IMG/VR virus record: IMGVR_UViG_3300034682_000108
Location: 1 to 21,423 of that record
Strand: one strand, 5' to 3'
DNA: 21,423 nucleotides
DNA from: a virus
Numbering within the stretch: the first letter of the stretch is position 1; each line of letters opens with the position of its first letter. The notes under the pieces were generated by a model. The model did not search any database. It had not been told where the DNA came from and worked only from the letters and a program-made list of their open reading frames with translations. The position numbers and the translations under genes were made by a program. Below, in pieces: positions 6,849-13,349 of the stretch.

Positions 6849-7087
6849 GCCGCGTCCCGCTGGGCAAAGCCTGCATCCCAGGCTTGGGCGGCCACGCGCT
6901 TGGCGTGGGCTTCGGCGTACTCGCCTGGAATCGGAGCGATGCCGCTGCCCGTGGTGCGCCACCACTCGGTGAAGGCCGGCAAGCGGTTCTTCAGCGCGCG
7001 GTCGCGGCGGATTTCTTTGAAGAGGGCGATGACGAAGCCGCCGATGGCGGCCAGGATCATGCCGTTGATGGGGTCGATGGTGATCAT
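6845..7087 (-). CDS. Small membrane-anchored phage protein, 80 aa
   Basis: The start at 7085-7087 overlaps the upstream stop (ATGA). Residues 9-26 (GMILAAIGGFVIALFKEI) form one hydrophobic helix followed by a basic stretch (RRDRALKNR), so it would anchor with the C-terminus inside by the positive-inside rule. The C-terminal part, with WWRTTG and helical AEAHAKRVAAQAWDAGF, is soluble. I do not recognise it. Lying in an early operon, it might tether a replication or exclusion function to the membrane, but this is inference. Confidence 0.6.
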   Translation of the reverse strand: MITIDPINGMILAAIGGFVIALFKEIRRDRALKNRLPAFTEWWRTTGSGIAPIPGEYAEAHAKRVAAQAWDAGFAQRDAA

Positions 7088-7299
7088 AGAGTTTCTGGGA
7101 AGAGTTCCAGGGTTTGCGGGCCAGCCTCGCGGGCCTGGCTCCGGACAGTGGCGGCGATCCGCAGGCGGCCGCTTTTCGCGGCCTTCACTGCGGTCTTGGT
7201 CAGCCCCAGCTTGCGCGCGCAGTTTGGGCCGATGGGCTCGTCGCCGAGGTAGGCGAATGGCCGGGTGCGCCGGCCGCAGATGGAGCAGACGGGTTTCAT
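7084..7299 (-). CDS. Small zinc-ribbon-like phage protein, 71 aa
   Basis: The start MKPVCSICGRR at 7297-7299 has GAGGG 5 nt upstream and overlaps the methyltransferase stop as ATGA, so the much longer antisense-like frame is not used. Cys5 and Cys8 (CSIC) and Cys27 (PIGPNCARKLG) form a three-Cys half of a treble-clef-like fold. The IGPxCAxKLGL pattern is common in small phage proteins without known role. The C-terminal half is basic (TKTAVKAAKSGRLR). Confidence 0.65.
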   Translation of the reverse strand: MKPVCSICGRRTRPFAYLGDEPIGPNCARKLGLTKTAVKAAKSGRLRIAATVRSQAREAGPQTLELFPETL

Positions 7300-8909
7300 G
7301 CTGCCCTCGCCTTCCGCGAGTTGTCGTTGGCAGCCGCCTGCTTCTGCTCGGCGTAGTTGGCCGCAACGATGGCACGGGCCAGCGGCGGGCAGACGCTGTT
7401 GCCGCACATCCGAACCTGGGCATCCTTCGGCAGGGCACGGCCATCGGCACCGCGGTCGATTACGTAGTTTTCCGGGAAGCCCTGGGCTCGGTACAGCTCG
7501 CGCGGCTGCAGCATCCGCATGCCGATGTCGGCGATCACGTAGTCCTGGCCGAGCACAGTCACGACGCCGAAGCGGTGCTTGGTGGTGACCGTGTGCATGG
7601 GCTCGTCCAGCCGCGGGTCCTGGTCGGTGCCGTAGTATTTCAGCAGCAGCGCGCGCACCTCGGCGTGATGGGTGCCCTGGGCGCTGACGGTGTGCAGGGG
7701 CTCGGCCGTTCCGGCGCTGTTGCTGGTGCCGCGCAGCTTGACCAGGTTGCTGGTGACCAAGCCCATGACGTTGCCGGTGCTGGGGCGCTTGGGCGTGCCG
7801 CCGGCGGTGACGGTGTGCACTGGTTCGTCGGCTGCAGACCCGACGCTGCCGGTGCGGAGCTTGGTCAGGTGCGCAGCCACCAGGGCCTGCGGGCCGCCCT
7901 GGGCCAAGACCGTCGGCGCTGGCGCGTCCACGGGCTGCCCGGTCTTCCCGGGTGCGGGATCGCCGCCGAAGTGCTTGGCGAGATAGGCCGCCACCAGCGC
8001 GCTGTTTCCGCCGCTGGCCACGACCGTGGGCAGCTGCCCAGTGATAGGCCGGTTCCCGTGGCTCCAGCGCTTCACGCCAGACGGCGACACGTCGGAGTGC
8101 GCGCTGTCGATCAGCAGTGGCGCCGCAAGTCCTGGCACGATGAACGGCTTGTCGCTGTCCAGCACATAGCGCTTGATGCCGTGCGCGATGCGGCGCAGCG
8201 TCGAATCCTTCAGCGGCTTGTCGCGCTCGAAGATGCTGGGCGCCAGGATGTCCCAGTCGATGCAGTCGGCCGCCGTCAGGTACGGCTTGCGGCCTGGGCC
8301 ATGGGTGGGTTCGGGCCACACGATGGGCTTGCCGTCGCGGCGGGCCACCAGGAACAGGCGCTTGCGGATTGTCGGCGCGCCATAGTCGCAGGCCCGCAGC
8401 TCGCGGTACTCAATGACATAGCCCAGGTTCTCCAGGCGGGATTTCCAGTGGTGGAAAGTACGGCCCTTGCGCTTCGGGCACGGCTTGCCGCCTTTGAGCA
8501 GCGGCCCCCAGGTCTGGAATTCCTCGACGTTCTCCAGGAAGATCATGCGGGGCTGAACCGCCTTGGCCCACTTGATCACGACGCCGGCCAGGCCGCGGAT
8601 TTTCTTGGCGACCGGCTTGCCGCCCTTGGCCTTGCTGAAGTGCTTGCAGTCCGGCGATGCCCACAGCAGGCCCACCGGGCGACCGGCCGTCACGGTCAGC
8701 GGATCGACCTCGAACACGTCGCTGACATAGTGGCGGGTCTGGGGATGGTTGACCTCATGCAGGCTCACGGCCTGGGGGTCGTGGTTGACGGCGATGTCAA
8801 CGTGGCGGCCGATGGCCTGCTCGATGCCAGTGCTGGCGCCGCCGCCGCCGGCGAACAGATCGACTACCAGCTCATGGGCCAGAGGAAGGATGAACTGGCT
8901 GCCGATCAT
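7296..8909 (-). CDS. dcm: DNA (cytosine-5) methyltransferase, Dcm type, with repeat-built variable region
   Basis: A 537-aa enzyme that transfers methyl from S-adenosylmethionine to cytosine C5. Motifs in order: I DLFAGGGGASTGIE (17-30), IV SPDCKHFSKAKG (85-96, catalytic Cys88, PDC instead of PPC as in many phage enzymes), VI ENVEEF (126-131), VIII IRKRLFLVAR (181-190) and a C-terminal QPRELYRAQGFPE (468-480) with CGNSVCPPLA (502-511). The ribosome binding site GGAGG lies 7 nt before the ATG. Residues 290-445 between VIII and the C-terminal motifs contain about four copies of a 33-41 aa unit ending in P-x-x-TV. No cognate endonuclease is visible, so it is probably an orphan enzyme that shields phage DNA from host restriction. 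The C-terminus AANDNSRKARAA looks disordered. Confidence 0.93.
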   Translation of the reverse strand: MIGSQFILPLAHELVVDLFAGGGGASTGIEQAIGRHVDIAVNHDPQAVSLHEVNHPQTRHYVSDVFEVDPLTVTAGRPVGLLWASPDCKHFSKAKGGKPVAKKIRGLAGVVIKWAKAVQPRMIFLENVEEFQTWGPLLKGGKPCPKRKGRTFHHWKSRLENLGYVIEYRELRACDYGAPTIRKRLFLVARRDGKPIVWPEPTHGPGRKPYLTAADCIDWDILAPSIFERDKPLKDSTLRRIAHGIKRYVLDSDKPFIVPGLAAPLLIDSAHSDVSPSGVKRWSHGNRPITGQLPTVVASGGNSALVAAYLAKHFGGDPAPGKTGQPVDAPAPTVLAQGGPQALVAAHLTKLRTGSVGSAADEPVHTVTAGGTPKRPSTGNVMGLVTSNLVKLRGTSNSAGTAEPLHTVSAQGTHHAEVRALLLKYYGTDQDPRLDEPMHTVTTKHRFGVVTVLGQDYVIADIGMRMLQPRELYRAQGFPENYVIDRGADGRALPKDAQVRMCGNSVCPPLARAIVAANYAEQKQAAANDNSRKARAA

Positions 8910-9226
8910 GCTGCAGCCTCCACCAGCCAGTCAGCCAGCACCTCGACACGCATGCCGAGCCGCACGGCGATGTCGGCCTCCAGGCGCGCGCCGTTCGACT
9001 TCAGCCAGCCGGGCAGCAGGGCCACGCCCGTGCAGTCCATCAGCATCTTGATGTCGGCACGCATGTGCTGGTGCCACTCGGCATCGTCAGGCACGCCGTT
9101 GTCGACGGGGTTCACGACCTCGAAGCCGGCGGCTCGCAGGGCCTGCTCGGCGGCGTAGAAGGCGGGCTTGTTGAATTCCGGAAAGCCGGTCATCGGGCCG
9201 GACACGTACAGGATGCCGCGCTTCAT
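8906..9226 (-). CDS. DUF4406 / nucleoside 2-deoxyribosyltransferase-like protein
   Basis: A 106-aa protein with AGGAG 8 nt before its ATG. YVSGPMTGFPEFNKPAFYAA (residues 7-26) is the signature N-terminus of the DUF4406 group; it is followed by a helix and strand (LRAAGFEVVNPV, 30-41), then ADIKMLMDCTGVALLPGW (57-74) and SNGARLEADIAVRLGM (77-92). This is the layout of small nucleoside deoxyribosyltransferase-fold proteins, with Glu83 in the position of a possible catalytic acid. Related phage enzymes act on nucleotides or bind nucleotide-derived ligands; the substrate is not known. It is coupled by ATGA overlaps to the XRE gene upstream and the methyltransferase downstream. Confidence 0.8.
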   Translation of the reverse strand: MKRGILYVSGPMTGFPEFNKPAFYAAEQALRAAGFEVVNPVDNGVPDDAEWHQHMRADIKMLMDCTGVALLPGWLKSNGARLEADIAVRLGMRVEVLADWLVEAAA

Positions 9227-9465
9227 GCCGCTGCTCCTGGTTTGGCGCCTGCCTTCTTGGCAGCGGCGCGTGCGGCCACGGCCTTGTGCAGGTCGTCGGC
9301 CGACACGGCACCACCGGTGCCGATGCGGATGGCCTCCACGGTGTCGGGCTTCGGCATGCTCATGCCGGTTTCCCAGCGCCAGACCTGCACGCCGGATGCA
9401 TGCACCAGCTTGCCAAATGCGGCGCGGCTGAGCTTGCGCAGTTTTCTGTATTCCTTGAGTTCCAT
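9223..9465 (-). CDS. XRE/Cro-like helix-turn-helix regulator
   Basis: An 80-aa protein whose first 45 residues form a lambda-repressor-like HTH: LKEYRKLRKLSRAAFGKLV (3-21) then ASGVQVWRWETGMSMPKPDTV (23-43), with recognition helix around VQVWRWE. The C-terminus is Ala/Lys-rich. It is first in the leftward early operon and faces the divergent promoter region at 9466-9594, as expected of a Cro-type switch protein. It is a good candidate to bind the 9488-9523 inverted repeat or the TTTAC-N3-GTRAA operators, but no direct evidence links it to either. Its ribosome binding site is weak (AACAAGATC). Confidence 0.75.
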   Translation of the reverse strand: MELKEYRKLRKLSRAAFGKLVHASGVQVWRWETGMSMPKPDTVEAIRIGTGGAVSADDLHKAVAARAAAKKAGAKPGAAA

Positions 9466-9487
9466 GATCTTGTTAAGTGGTTAGCAC

Positions 9488-9523
9488 GTTGCAATATTAC
9501 ACGCGGCTAAATATTATTGCAAC
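9488..9523. promoter_or_regulatory. Inverted repeat GTTGCAATA-N18-TATTGCAAC over the leftward early promoter
   Basis: A perfect 9-bp inverted repeat (9488-9496 and 9515-9523) whose arms overlap the -10 and -35 of the predicted leftward promoter. The arm spacing places both on one face of about two and a half helical turns. It is probably a repressor or autoregulation site for the XRE gene. Confidence 0.5.
9494..9522 (-). promoter_or_regulatory. Predicted leftward early promoter (XRE-DUF4406-Dcm operon)
   Basis: On the minus strand, -35 TTGCAA (9517-9522) and -10 TAATAT (9494-9499) are separated by 17 bp; each matches 4 of 6 consensus bases. The XRE start codon is about 30 nt downstream. Confidence 0.45.
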
Positions 9524-9558
9524 CAGCGTAAAGCATCACACAAGTCTAAAGACGTGTG

Positions 9559-9564
9559 TATAAT
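9559..9564 (+). promoter_or_regulatory. -10 box TATAAT of the rightward recombination operon
   Basis: A perfect consensus -10, 30 nt before the exonuclease ATG. No convincing -35 is visible at 16-18 bp (TCACAC at 17 bp), so an activator may be needed. Its last T is the first base of operator O3. Confidence 0.55.
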
Positions 9565-9576
9565 TTACGCCGTAAA
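9564..9576. promoter_or_regulatory. Operator O3, TTTAC-GCC-GTAAA
   Basis: A perfect 5+3+5 palindrome placed against the -10 box exactly as O1 is placed against its own promoter 6 kb away. It is followed 3 bp later by TTCAC-AGG-ATGAA (9580-9592), which includes the AGGA ribosome binding site of the exonuclease gene. Confidence 0.6.
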
Positions 9577-9594
9577 CACTTCACAGGATGAATT

Positions 9595-10620
9595 ATGGAA
9601 AACTACTTGCAGGGCATGTTTGCCGACATGCCGAACGCGGTCTATCACGGCCACGTCCACATCGGTAGCAGCGGCTTCAAGCTGCTGGCCCGCAGCCCGC
9701 TGCACTTCTGGCACGCCAGCCCGATGAACCCGGATCGCGAGCCGCGCGAACCCAGCGTCTACATGACCATGGGCACGGCCTGGCACACCGGCATCTGGGA
9801 GCCCGAACTTTTCGACGGCAGCTACGCCGCCAAGCCGGACATCAGCCCCATGAGCACCGTGGCGAAACTGCTGGACGAAGCGCTGGCCGGCTTTGACGCT
9901 TTCAAGGCGCGCTATGTCGCCATCCCCGAAGGCCTGACCAAGACCAGCAAGGAAGGCAAGGCGCTGCTGGCCGAGCTGGAGGCCCGCGGCCAGACAGGCG
10001 TCGAGGCCGACAAGCTGGCCCAGGTGCTGGAGCTGGCGCCGACGCTGATCGGCAAGACGCTGCTGTCGGCCGAGAACCTGGACAAGGTTCGCGCCATGAC
10101 GGAAGCCGCGCGCCGCCATCCGGTAACGCAGGCCATCTTCGCGCTGCCCGGCGGCATGTCCGAGCACTCGATTTTCTGGGTCGATCCGGTGACCGGGGCG
10201 CCATGCCGCATCCGCCCAGATTACGCCGTGCCGCCCTGCTCGATGTTCCCCTACGGCCTGGTGGTGGACGGCAAGTCGAACGACGACAGCAGCCCGGTAG
10301 GCTTTGCCCGCAGCGCCTGGAACTCGGAAATGTATTTCCAGGCCGCGTTCTACGCCGACGGCTTCCAGCAGCACTTCAAAACCGAGAAGCCGCCCGTCTT
10401 TGCCTGGCTGGCCCAGGAGCGCGAAGCACCGTTCGCCACGACATACTACGCGGCGCCGCCCGACTTCATCGAGTACGGCCGCCGCAAGTACCGCCGACTG
10501 CTCACCCTGTTCGCGGAGTGCCTGCGCACCGGCCAGTGGCCCAGCTACAGCCAGCAGGTGCAGGACCTGGCGCTGCCAGCCTGGGCCGCCAAGGAAATCG
10601 ACGCCGAGGTGCGGGCATGA
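9595..10620 (+). CDS. RecE/YqaJ-like PD-(D/E)XK exonuclease (exodeoxyribonuclease VIII-type)
   Basis: A 341-aa protein; AGGA lies 6 nt before the ATG. N-terminal helices SSGFKLLARSPLHFWHA (25-41) and GTAWHTGIWEPE (60-71, His64) match the entry motif of phage RecB/RecE-family nucleases. The catalytic core follows: Glu190 in GGMSEHSIFWVD, Asp209 in IRPDY, the D-x-K pair Asp225/Lys227 in VVDGKSN, and Gln249 in MYFQAAFYADGF. DGKSN departs from the usual DLKTT but keeps D-x-K. The enzyme should resect dsDNA ends to give 3' single strands for annealing. It is first in an operon with a Sak4-like ATPase and SSB, a typical phage recombination cassette. Its stop overlaps the next start as ATGA. Confidence 0.82.
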   Translation: MENYLQGMFADMPNAVYHGHVHIGSSGFKLLARSPLHFWHASPMNPDREPREPSVYMTMGTAWHTGIWEPELFDGSYAAKPDISPMSTVAKLLDEALAGFDAFKARYVAIPEGLTKTSKEGKALLAELEARGQTGVEADKLAQVLELAPTLIGKTLLSAENLDKVRAMTEAARRHPVTQAIFALPGGMSEHSIFWVDPVTGAPCRIRPDYAVPPCSMFPYGLVVDGKSNDDSSPVGFARSAWNSEMYFQAAFYADGFQQHFKTEKPPVFAWLAQEREAPFATTYYAAPPDFIEYGRRKYRRLLTLFAECLRTGQWPSYSQQVQDLALPAWAAKEIDAEVRA

Positions 10621-10826
10621 GGGCATCCATCCTTGGCGCCGCCATTGCCGTGATTGCCCGCACCGCCGGCTCGCTGGCGTTGGCCATGCCGGCGCCGCTT
10701 CAGGAACCCGGGTGGCCCGGAATGCCCGGCGCCAGCACCCGCAAGCCTGCCGGCAAACGCCCGGCCGGCAGCAAACTCGCCCGCATGGCCCGCGAGGGCC
10801 GCGTGGGTGTTTCACAACCACGTTGA
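10617..10826 (+). CDS. Small basic protein with hydrophobic N-terminus, 69 aa
   Basis: The ATG at 10617 overlaps the exonuclease stop as ATGA, with GAGG 7 nt before it. Residues 2-25 (RASILGAAIAVIARTAGSLALAM) are hydrophobic with two Arg and could be a weak signal or membrane helix; the rest is Pro/Gly/Arg-rich and ends in KLARMAREGRVGVSQPR. I do not recognise the family. It lies between the exonuclease and the Sak4-like ATPase, 9 nt before the latter. Confidence 0.6.
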   Translation: MRASILGAAIAVIARTAGSLALAMPAPLQEPGWPGMPGASTRKPAGKRPAGSKLARMAREGRVGVSQPR

Positions 10827-10835
10827 AAGACCATC

Positions 10836-11945
10836 ATGTCCTTTGAAATCAAAGTCGCAGAGCGCCAAGGCGCGCGCCTGCTGATCCAGCTGTCCGGCGT
10901 GTCGGGCGGCGGCAAGACGCTGACCGGCCTGCTGCTGGCCTACGGCCTGACCGGCGGCGACGGCAGCAAGATCATCGGCATCGACACCGAAAATCGCCGC
11001 ATGTCGCTGAACGCCAGCAAGGCCACCTACGACCTGGCACAGCAGCAGCTCGGCCTGGCCCAGCCCGTGACACCGTTCCGCACCATCGACTTCTTCGCGC
11101 CGTTCTCGCCGGCACGCTACATCGAGGCCATCGACACCGCGTGCAAGGCCGGCGCCGAGGTCATTGTGATCGACAGCGTGACCCACGAATGGGAGAGCGA
11201 AGGCGGCTGCGAGTGGATCGCCAACCAGACACGTTTCCCAGACTGGAAGCGCGCCAAGGCGGAGCACAAGCGCTTCATGACCTTCATGCTGCAGTGCCCG
11301 GCCCACATCGTTGCCTGCACCCGGGCCCGCGAGAAGGTGGACTTCAGCGACCCGAAGAACCCGAAGCCCTTGGGCATCCAGCCCATCCAGGAGAAGAACT
11401 TCAGCTTCGAGGCAACTGTCAGCCTGATGATGCACGACCAGGGCCGCAGCCAGGACGTGCTGAAGTGCCCAGCCGAGCTGCAGGCCATCATGGGCCGTGG
11501 CCAGGGTTACCTGACGGCGGCCGACGGCCAGGCGCTGCGCTCCTGGGTGGACGGCGGCGCCCCTGTAGACCCTGCCGTCGAGCACTGGCGCGGCGTCCTG
11601 CTGAACGAATGCGAGAAGGGCGTCGCAGCGCTGCGGGCGAAATGGAACTCCATGCCCAAGGGAATGAGTGGCAAGCTGGGCACGGCCTTCCGTGACCAGT
11701 GCGCGGCCAGCGCCGAGGCCTACGACCAGGCGCGCCAGCAGCAGCAGGATGGCCAGGGCGCCGGCAGTGACGCGTTCGACGCACTGAACCAAGCGGCCGC
11801 ACAGCAGCAGGTGCAGCAGCCAGCAGCTGACGCCGATGCTCCAGCAGCTGCCAGCGCTGGCGCAGACGCCACCACGGCGGCCGCCACGTCCACGACAGCC
11901 CAGGCGCCCGCAGCGGCACCAGCTGAAGACGGCATCAAGTTCTGA
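10836..11945 (+). CDS. RecA-core AAA ATPase, Sak4-like single-strand annealing/pairing protein
   Basis: A 369-aa protein. Walker A is GVSGGGKT (21-28), followed by [11 protein letters not shown] (48-57) and Walker [13 protein letters not shown] (109-120, Asp113). The core ends near residue 240. The C-terminal 110 residues are Gln/Ala-rich, look disordered and end in an acidic tip, DGIKF, that resembles an SSB-type tail. Phage Sak4 proteins are a minimal RecA core that promotes annealing with the phage SSB; the order exonuclease-ATPase-SSB here supports that role. It is longer than typical Sak4 (about 220-240 aa) because of the C-terminal extension. A generic phage nucleotide-binding ATPase is the alternative. 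Confidence 0.78.
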   Translation: MSFEIKVAERQGARLLIQLSGVSGGGKTLTGLLLAYGLTGGDGSKIIGIDTENRRMSLNASKATYDLAQQQLGLAQPVTPFRTIDFFAPFSPARYIEAIDTACKAGAEVIVIDSVTHEWESEGGCEWIANQTRFPDWKRAKAEHKRFMTFMLQCPAHIVACTRAREKVDFSDPKNPKPLGIQPIQEKNFSFEATVSLMMHDQGRSQDVLKCPAELQAIMGRGQGYLTAADGQALRSWVDGGAPVDPAVEHWRGVLLNECEKGVAALRAKWNSMPKGMSGKLGTAFRDQCAASAEAYDQARQQQQDGQGAGSDAFDALNQAAAQQQVQQPAADADAPAAASAGADATTAAATSTTAQAPAAAPAEDGIKF

Positions 11946-11956
11946 CGGGAGGCACC

Positions 11957-12469
11957 ATGGCATCAGTTAACAAGGTGATCCTGGTCGGCAATCTGGGCCG
12001 CGATCCTGAAATGCGCACGTTCCCCAGCGGCGACCAGGTGGCGAACGTCACCATCGCCACCACGGACCGCTGGCGCGACAAGACCACCGGCGAGAACAAG
12101 GAAGCCACGGAGTGGCATCGCGTCGTGTTCAATGGCCGCCTCGCCGAGATTGTCGGCCAGTACCTGAAGAAGGGCTCGCAGGTCTACGTCGAGGGCTCGC
12201 TGCGCACGCGCAAGTGGACCGACCAGGCCACCGGCCAGGAGCGCTACGCCACCGAAATTCGCGCCGACAGCATGCAGATGCTGGGCAATCGGCAGGACGC
12301 CGGCGGCGCCAGCAGCACTGGCCCGCGGGATCATATTGATCCTCCGAGTGGAGGCCAGCAGCGGCAAAGCGCCGCTCCTGCTACCACCCAGCTCACTGCC
12401 GCAGCGCCACCTCCGGCCCAGCGTGCTGCGTCCGGTTTTGACGATATGGATGACGACATCCCATTCTGA
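11957..12469 (+). CDS. ssb: Single-stranded DNA-binding protein
   Basis: A 170-aa protein; GGGAGG lies 5 nt before the ATG, 11 nt after the Sak4-like gene. Residues 1-110 are the OB fold with the classic opening [19 protein letters not shown] (2-20), [15 protein letters not shown] (51-65) and [18 protein letters not shown] (69-86). Residues 111-155 are a Gln/Pro/Ala linker, and the end, DDMDDDIPF, is the acidic tip through which SSB recruits partners. It should coat single strands from the exonuclease and cooperate with the Sak4-like ATPase. The operon ends just after it at a terminator. Confidence 0.95.
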   Translation: MASVNKVILVGNLGRDPEMRTFPSGDQVANVTIATTDRWRDKTTGENKEATEWHRVVFNGRLAEIVGQYLKKGSQVYVEGSLRTRKWTDQATGQERYATEIRADSMQMLGNRQDAGGASSTGPRDHIDPPSGGQQRQSAAPATTQLTAAAPPPAQRAASGFDDMDDDIPF

Positions 12470-12498
12470 GATCGCCGCTGGTGAAGCGAGAGAAGCAG

Positions 12499-12523
12499 AA
12501 AGGCCCCACGTGGGCCTTTTTCT
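12499..12523 (+). terminator. Intrinsic terminator of the exonuclease-Sak4-SSB operon
   Basis: AAAGGCCC, a short CACGT loop and GGGCCTTT, followed by a T-run ending TTCT. It lies 30 nt after the SSB stop on the plus strand. Confidence 0.85.
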
Positions 12524-12546
12524 ATTCACGAATCCACAGATGGGGA

Positions 12547-12735
12547 ATGTTGAATATCAAGTCAGAGTCGTTTTTAGAATTCGACTCGTCGCATGGCAGG
12601 CATTTTGAATCCACCGACAGTGCAAATCGCTTGGCGGCGGAAAAAGCAAAGTGTCATTTGGAGGGCAGTCAATACCGACCAAGGTTCACGCAAATGTTTG
12701 CCGTGACAATTAGATTCCCGACTTGTGAAAAATGA
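12547..12735 (+). CDS. Possible small protein, 62 aa (doubtful)
   Basis: An open frame from the ATG at 12547 in an AT-richer stretch than its neighbours. A GTG at 12481 would lengthen it but would place the SSB terminator inside the gene, so it is not used. GGGGA lies too close to the ATG to be a good ribosome binding site. The product contains a KSESFLEFDSSHGRHFES segment and an Arg/Phe-rich end. I recognise no family. It may be a moron-type gene or non-coding. Confidence 0.3.
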   Translation: MLNIKSESFLEFDSSHGRHFESTDSANRLAAEKAKCHLEGSQYRPRFTQMFAVTIRFPTCEK

Positions 12736-12794
12736 ATCACAGGACGTAAAAGGGTTTCGCTTTGGGGGCATTGCAGAAGGAGCCCAACCAGGAA

Positions 12795-13061
12795 ATGACA
12801 CCGGAAGACATTGTCGGCATACAGCAGAAGCTCGGCCTCTCTGACGGCAAGATGGCGCAAGCACTTGGGGTCACCCGCCAGACCTGGCGGAACTGGCGCC
12901 GTGGTGCCAAGTGCCCGAAGTTCGCTCAGAATGCCTTGCTCTGGCTGATGGAGCTGCGCCGCCTTGAGCCGGCCAACGATAATCTCCCGGATCGAATCCG
13001 CATGCTCGCCACGCTGGTATGTGTTTTGTTTTTCGGCGTAGCGGCTGAGATTACGCCGTAA
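12795..13061 (+). CDS. Helix-turn-helix DNA-binding protein, 88 aa
   Basis: The ATG at 12795 follows AGAAGGAG (12 nt away) and AGG close by; the frame can be read from 12762 but without better support. Residues 12-40 form an HTH, LGLSDGKMAQALGVTRQTWRNWRRG in two halves, with recognition helix VTRQTWRNWRRG, then a helix KFAQNALLWLMELRRLEP. This matches small phage and plasmid regulators with an XRE-like fold. The last 20 residues are hydrophobic (RMLATLVCVLFFGVAAE), which is odd for a regulator and may be a late extension. It could regulate the integrase or the early operators; a TTACGCCGTAA palindrome lies at its own stop codon. Confidence 0.65.
   Translation: MTPEDIVGIQQKLGLSDGKMAQALGVTRQTWRNWRRGAKCPKFAQNALLWLMELRRLEPANDNLPDRIRMLATLVCVLFFGVAAEITP
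13051..13061. promoter_or_regulatory. Operator-like palindrome TTACGCCGTAA
   Basis: Identical to the central 11 bp of O3 (9565-9575), here at the 3' end of the HTH gene and including its stop codon. The outer base pair is A/C and not T/A. It may be a chance match. Confidence 0.3.
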
Positions 13062-13066
13062 CCACC

Positions 13067-13095
13067 AAGGCCAGGGCCCCCGACCTGGCCTTTTT
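13067..13095 (+). terminator. Intrinsic terminator after the HTH gene
   Basis: Stem GGCCAGG (13069-13075) / CCTGGCC (13084-13090) with an 8-nt loop, followed by TTTTTCTTT. It lies 8 nt after the HTH stop. Confidence 0.85.
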
Positions 13096-13099
13096 CTTT

Positions 13100-13124
13100 G
13101 TGACAGCACAGGTGCCAGCAGTTG
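13100..13124 (+). repeat. Direct repeat copy 1 (25 bp)
   Basis: Begins GTGACAGCACAGGTGCC. It agrees with 13325-13349 at 22 of 25 positions; the copies are 225 bp apart. Confidence 0.6.
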
Positions 13125-13324
13125 CGGGTTACCCTCCGCGCCCATCCAGCAATATCAATCGTTTATCGCTTAAACTGCACCTGATCGCGGATCAGCGTGC
13201 CAGCAAAATCGCTGTACCGAATTGACAAGCCGTTTTGCAGCCTAAGCCACTGCGCTGCAAAGCCATTTACTAGGTGATAGCAATTAGCGGGACCGAGGCT
13301 TTACACGGCAATGGCGCGCACTTA

Positions 13325-13349
13325 GTGATGGCACAGCTGCCAGCAGTTG
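13325..13349 (+). repeat. Direct repeat copy 2 (25 bp)
   Basis: Begins GTGATGGCACAGCTGCC and pairs with 13100-13124. It ends 27 nt before the preferred integrase start codon. Confidence 0.6.

Noticed and set aside
7296-8909. Restriction-modification system
   Set aside because: No endonuclease gene with a restriction-type layout neighbours the methyltransferase; flanking genes are DUF4406 and a zinc-ribbon protein.
6519-9158. 879-codon plus-strand open frame opposite the methyltransferase and small genes
   Set aside because: Lies antisense to clear genes including a methyltransferase with all motifs; the translation has no recognisable domain and its length is due to high GC.
9565-10821. 418-codon minus-strand frame opposite the exonuclease
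   Set aside because: Antisense to the RecE-like gene and it runs over the promoter and operator region.
12481-12546. GTG start extending the 62-aa ORF
   Set aside because: It would place the SSB terminator hairpin inside the gene.
13222-13250. Integrase promoter with consensus -35 TTGACA at 13222
   Set aside because: No acceptable -10 hexamer at 15-19 bp downstream.
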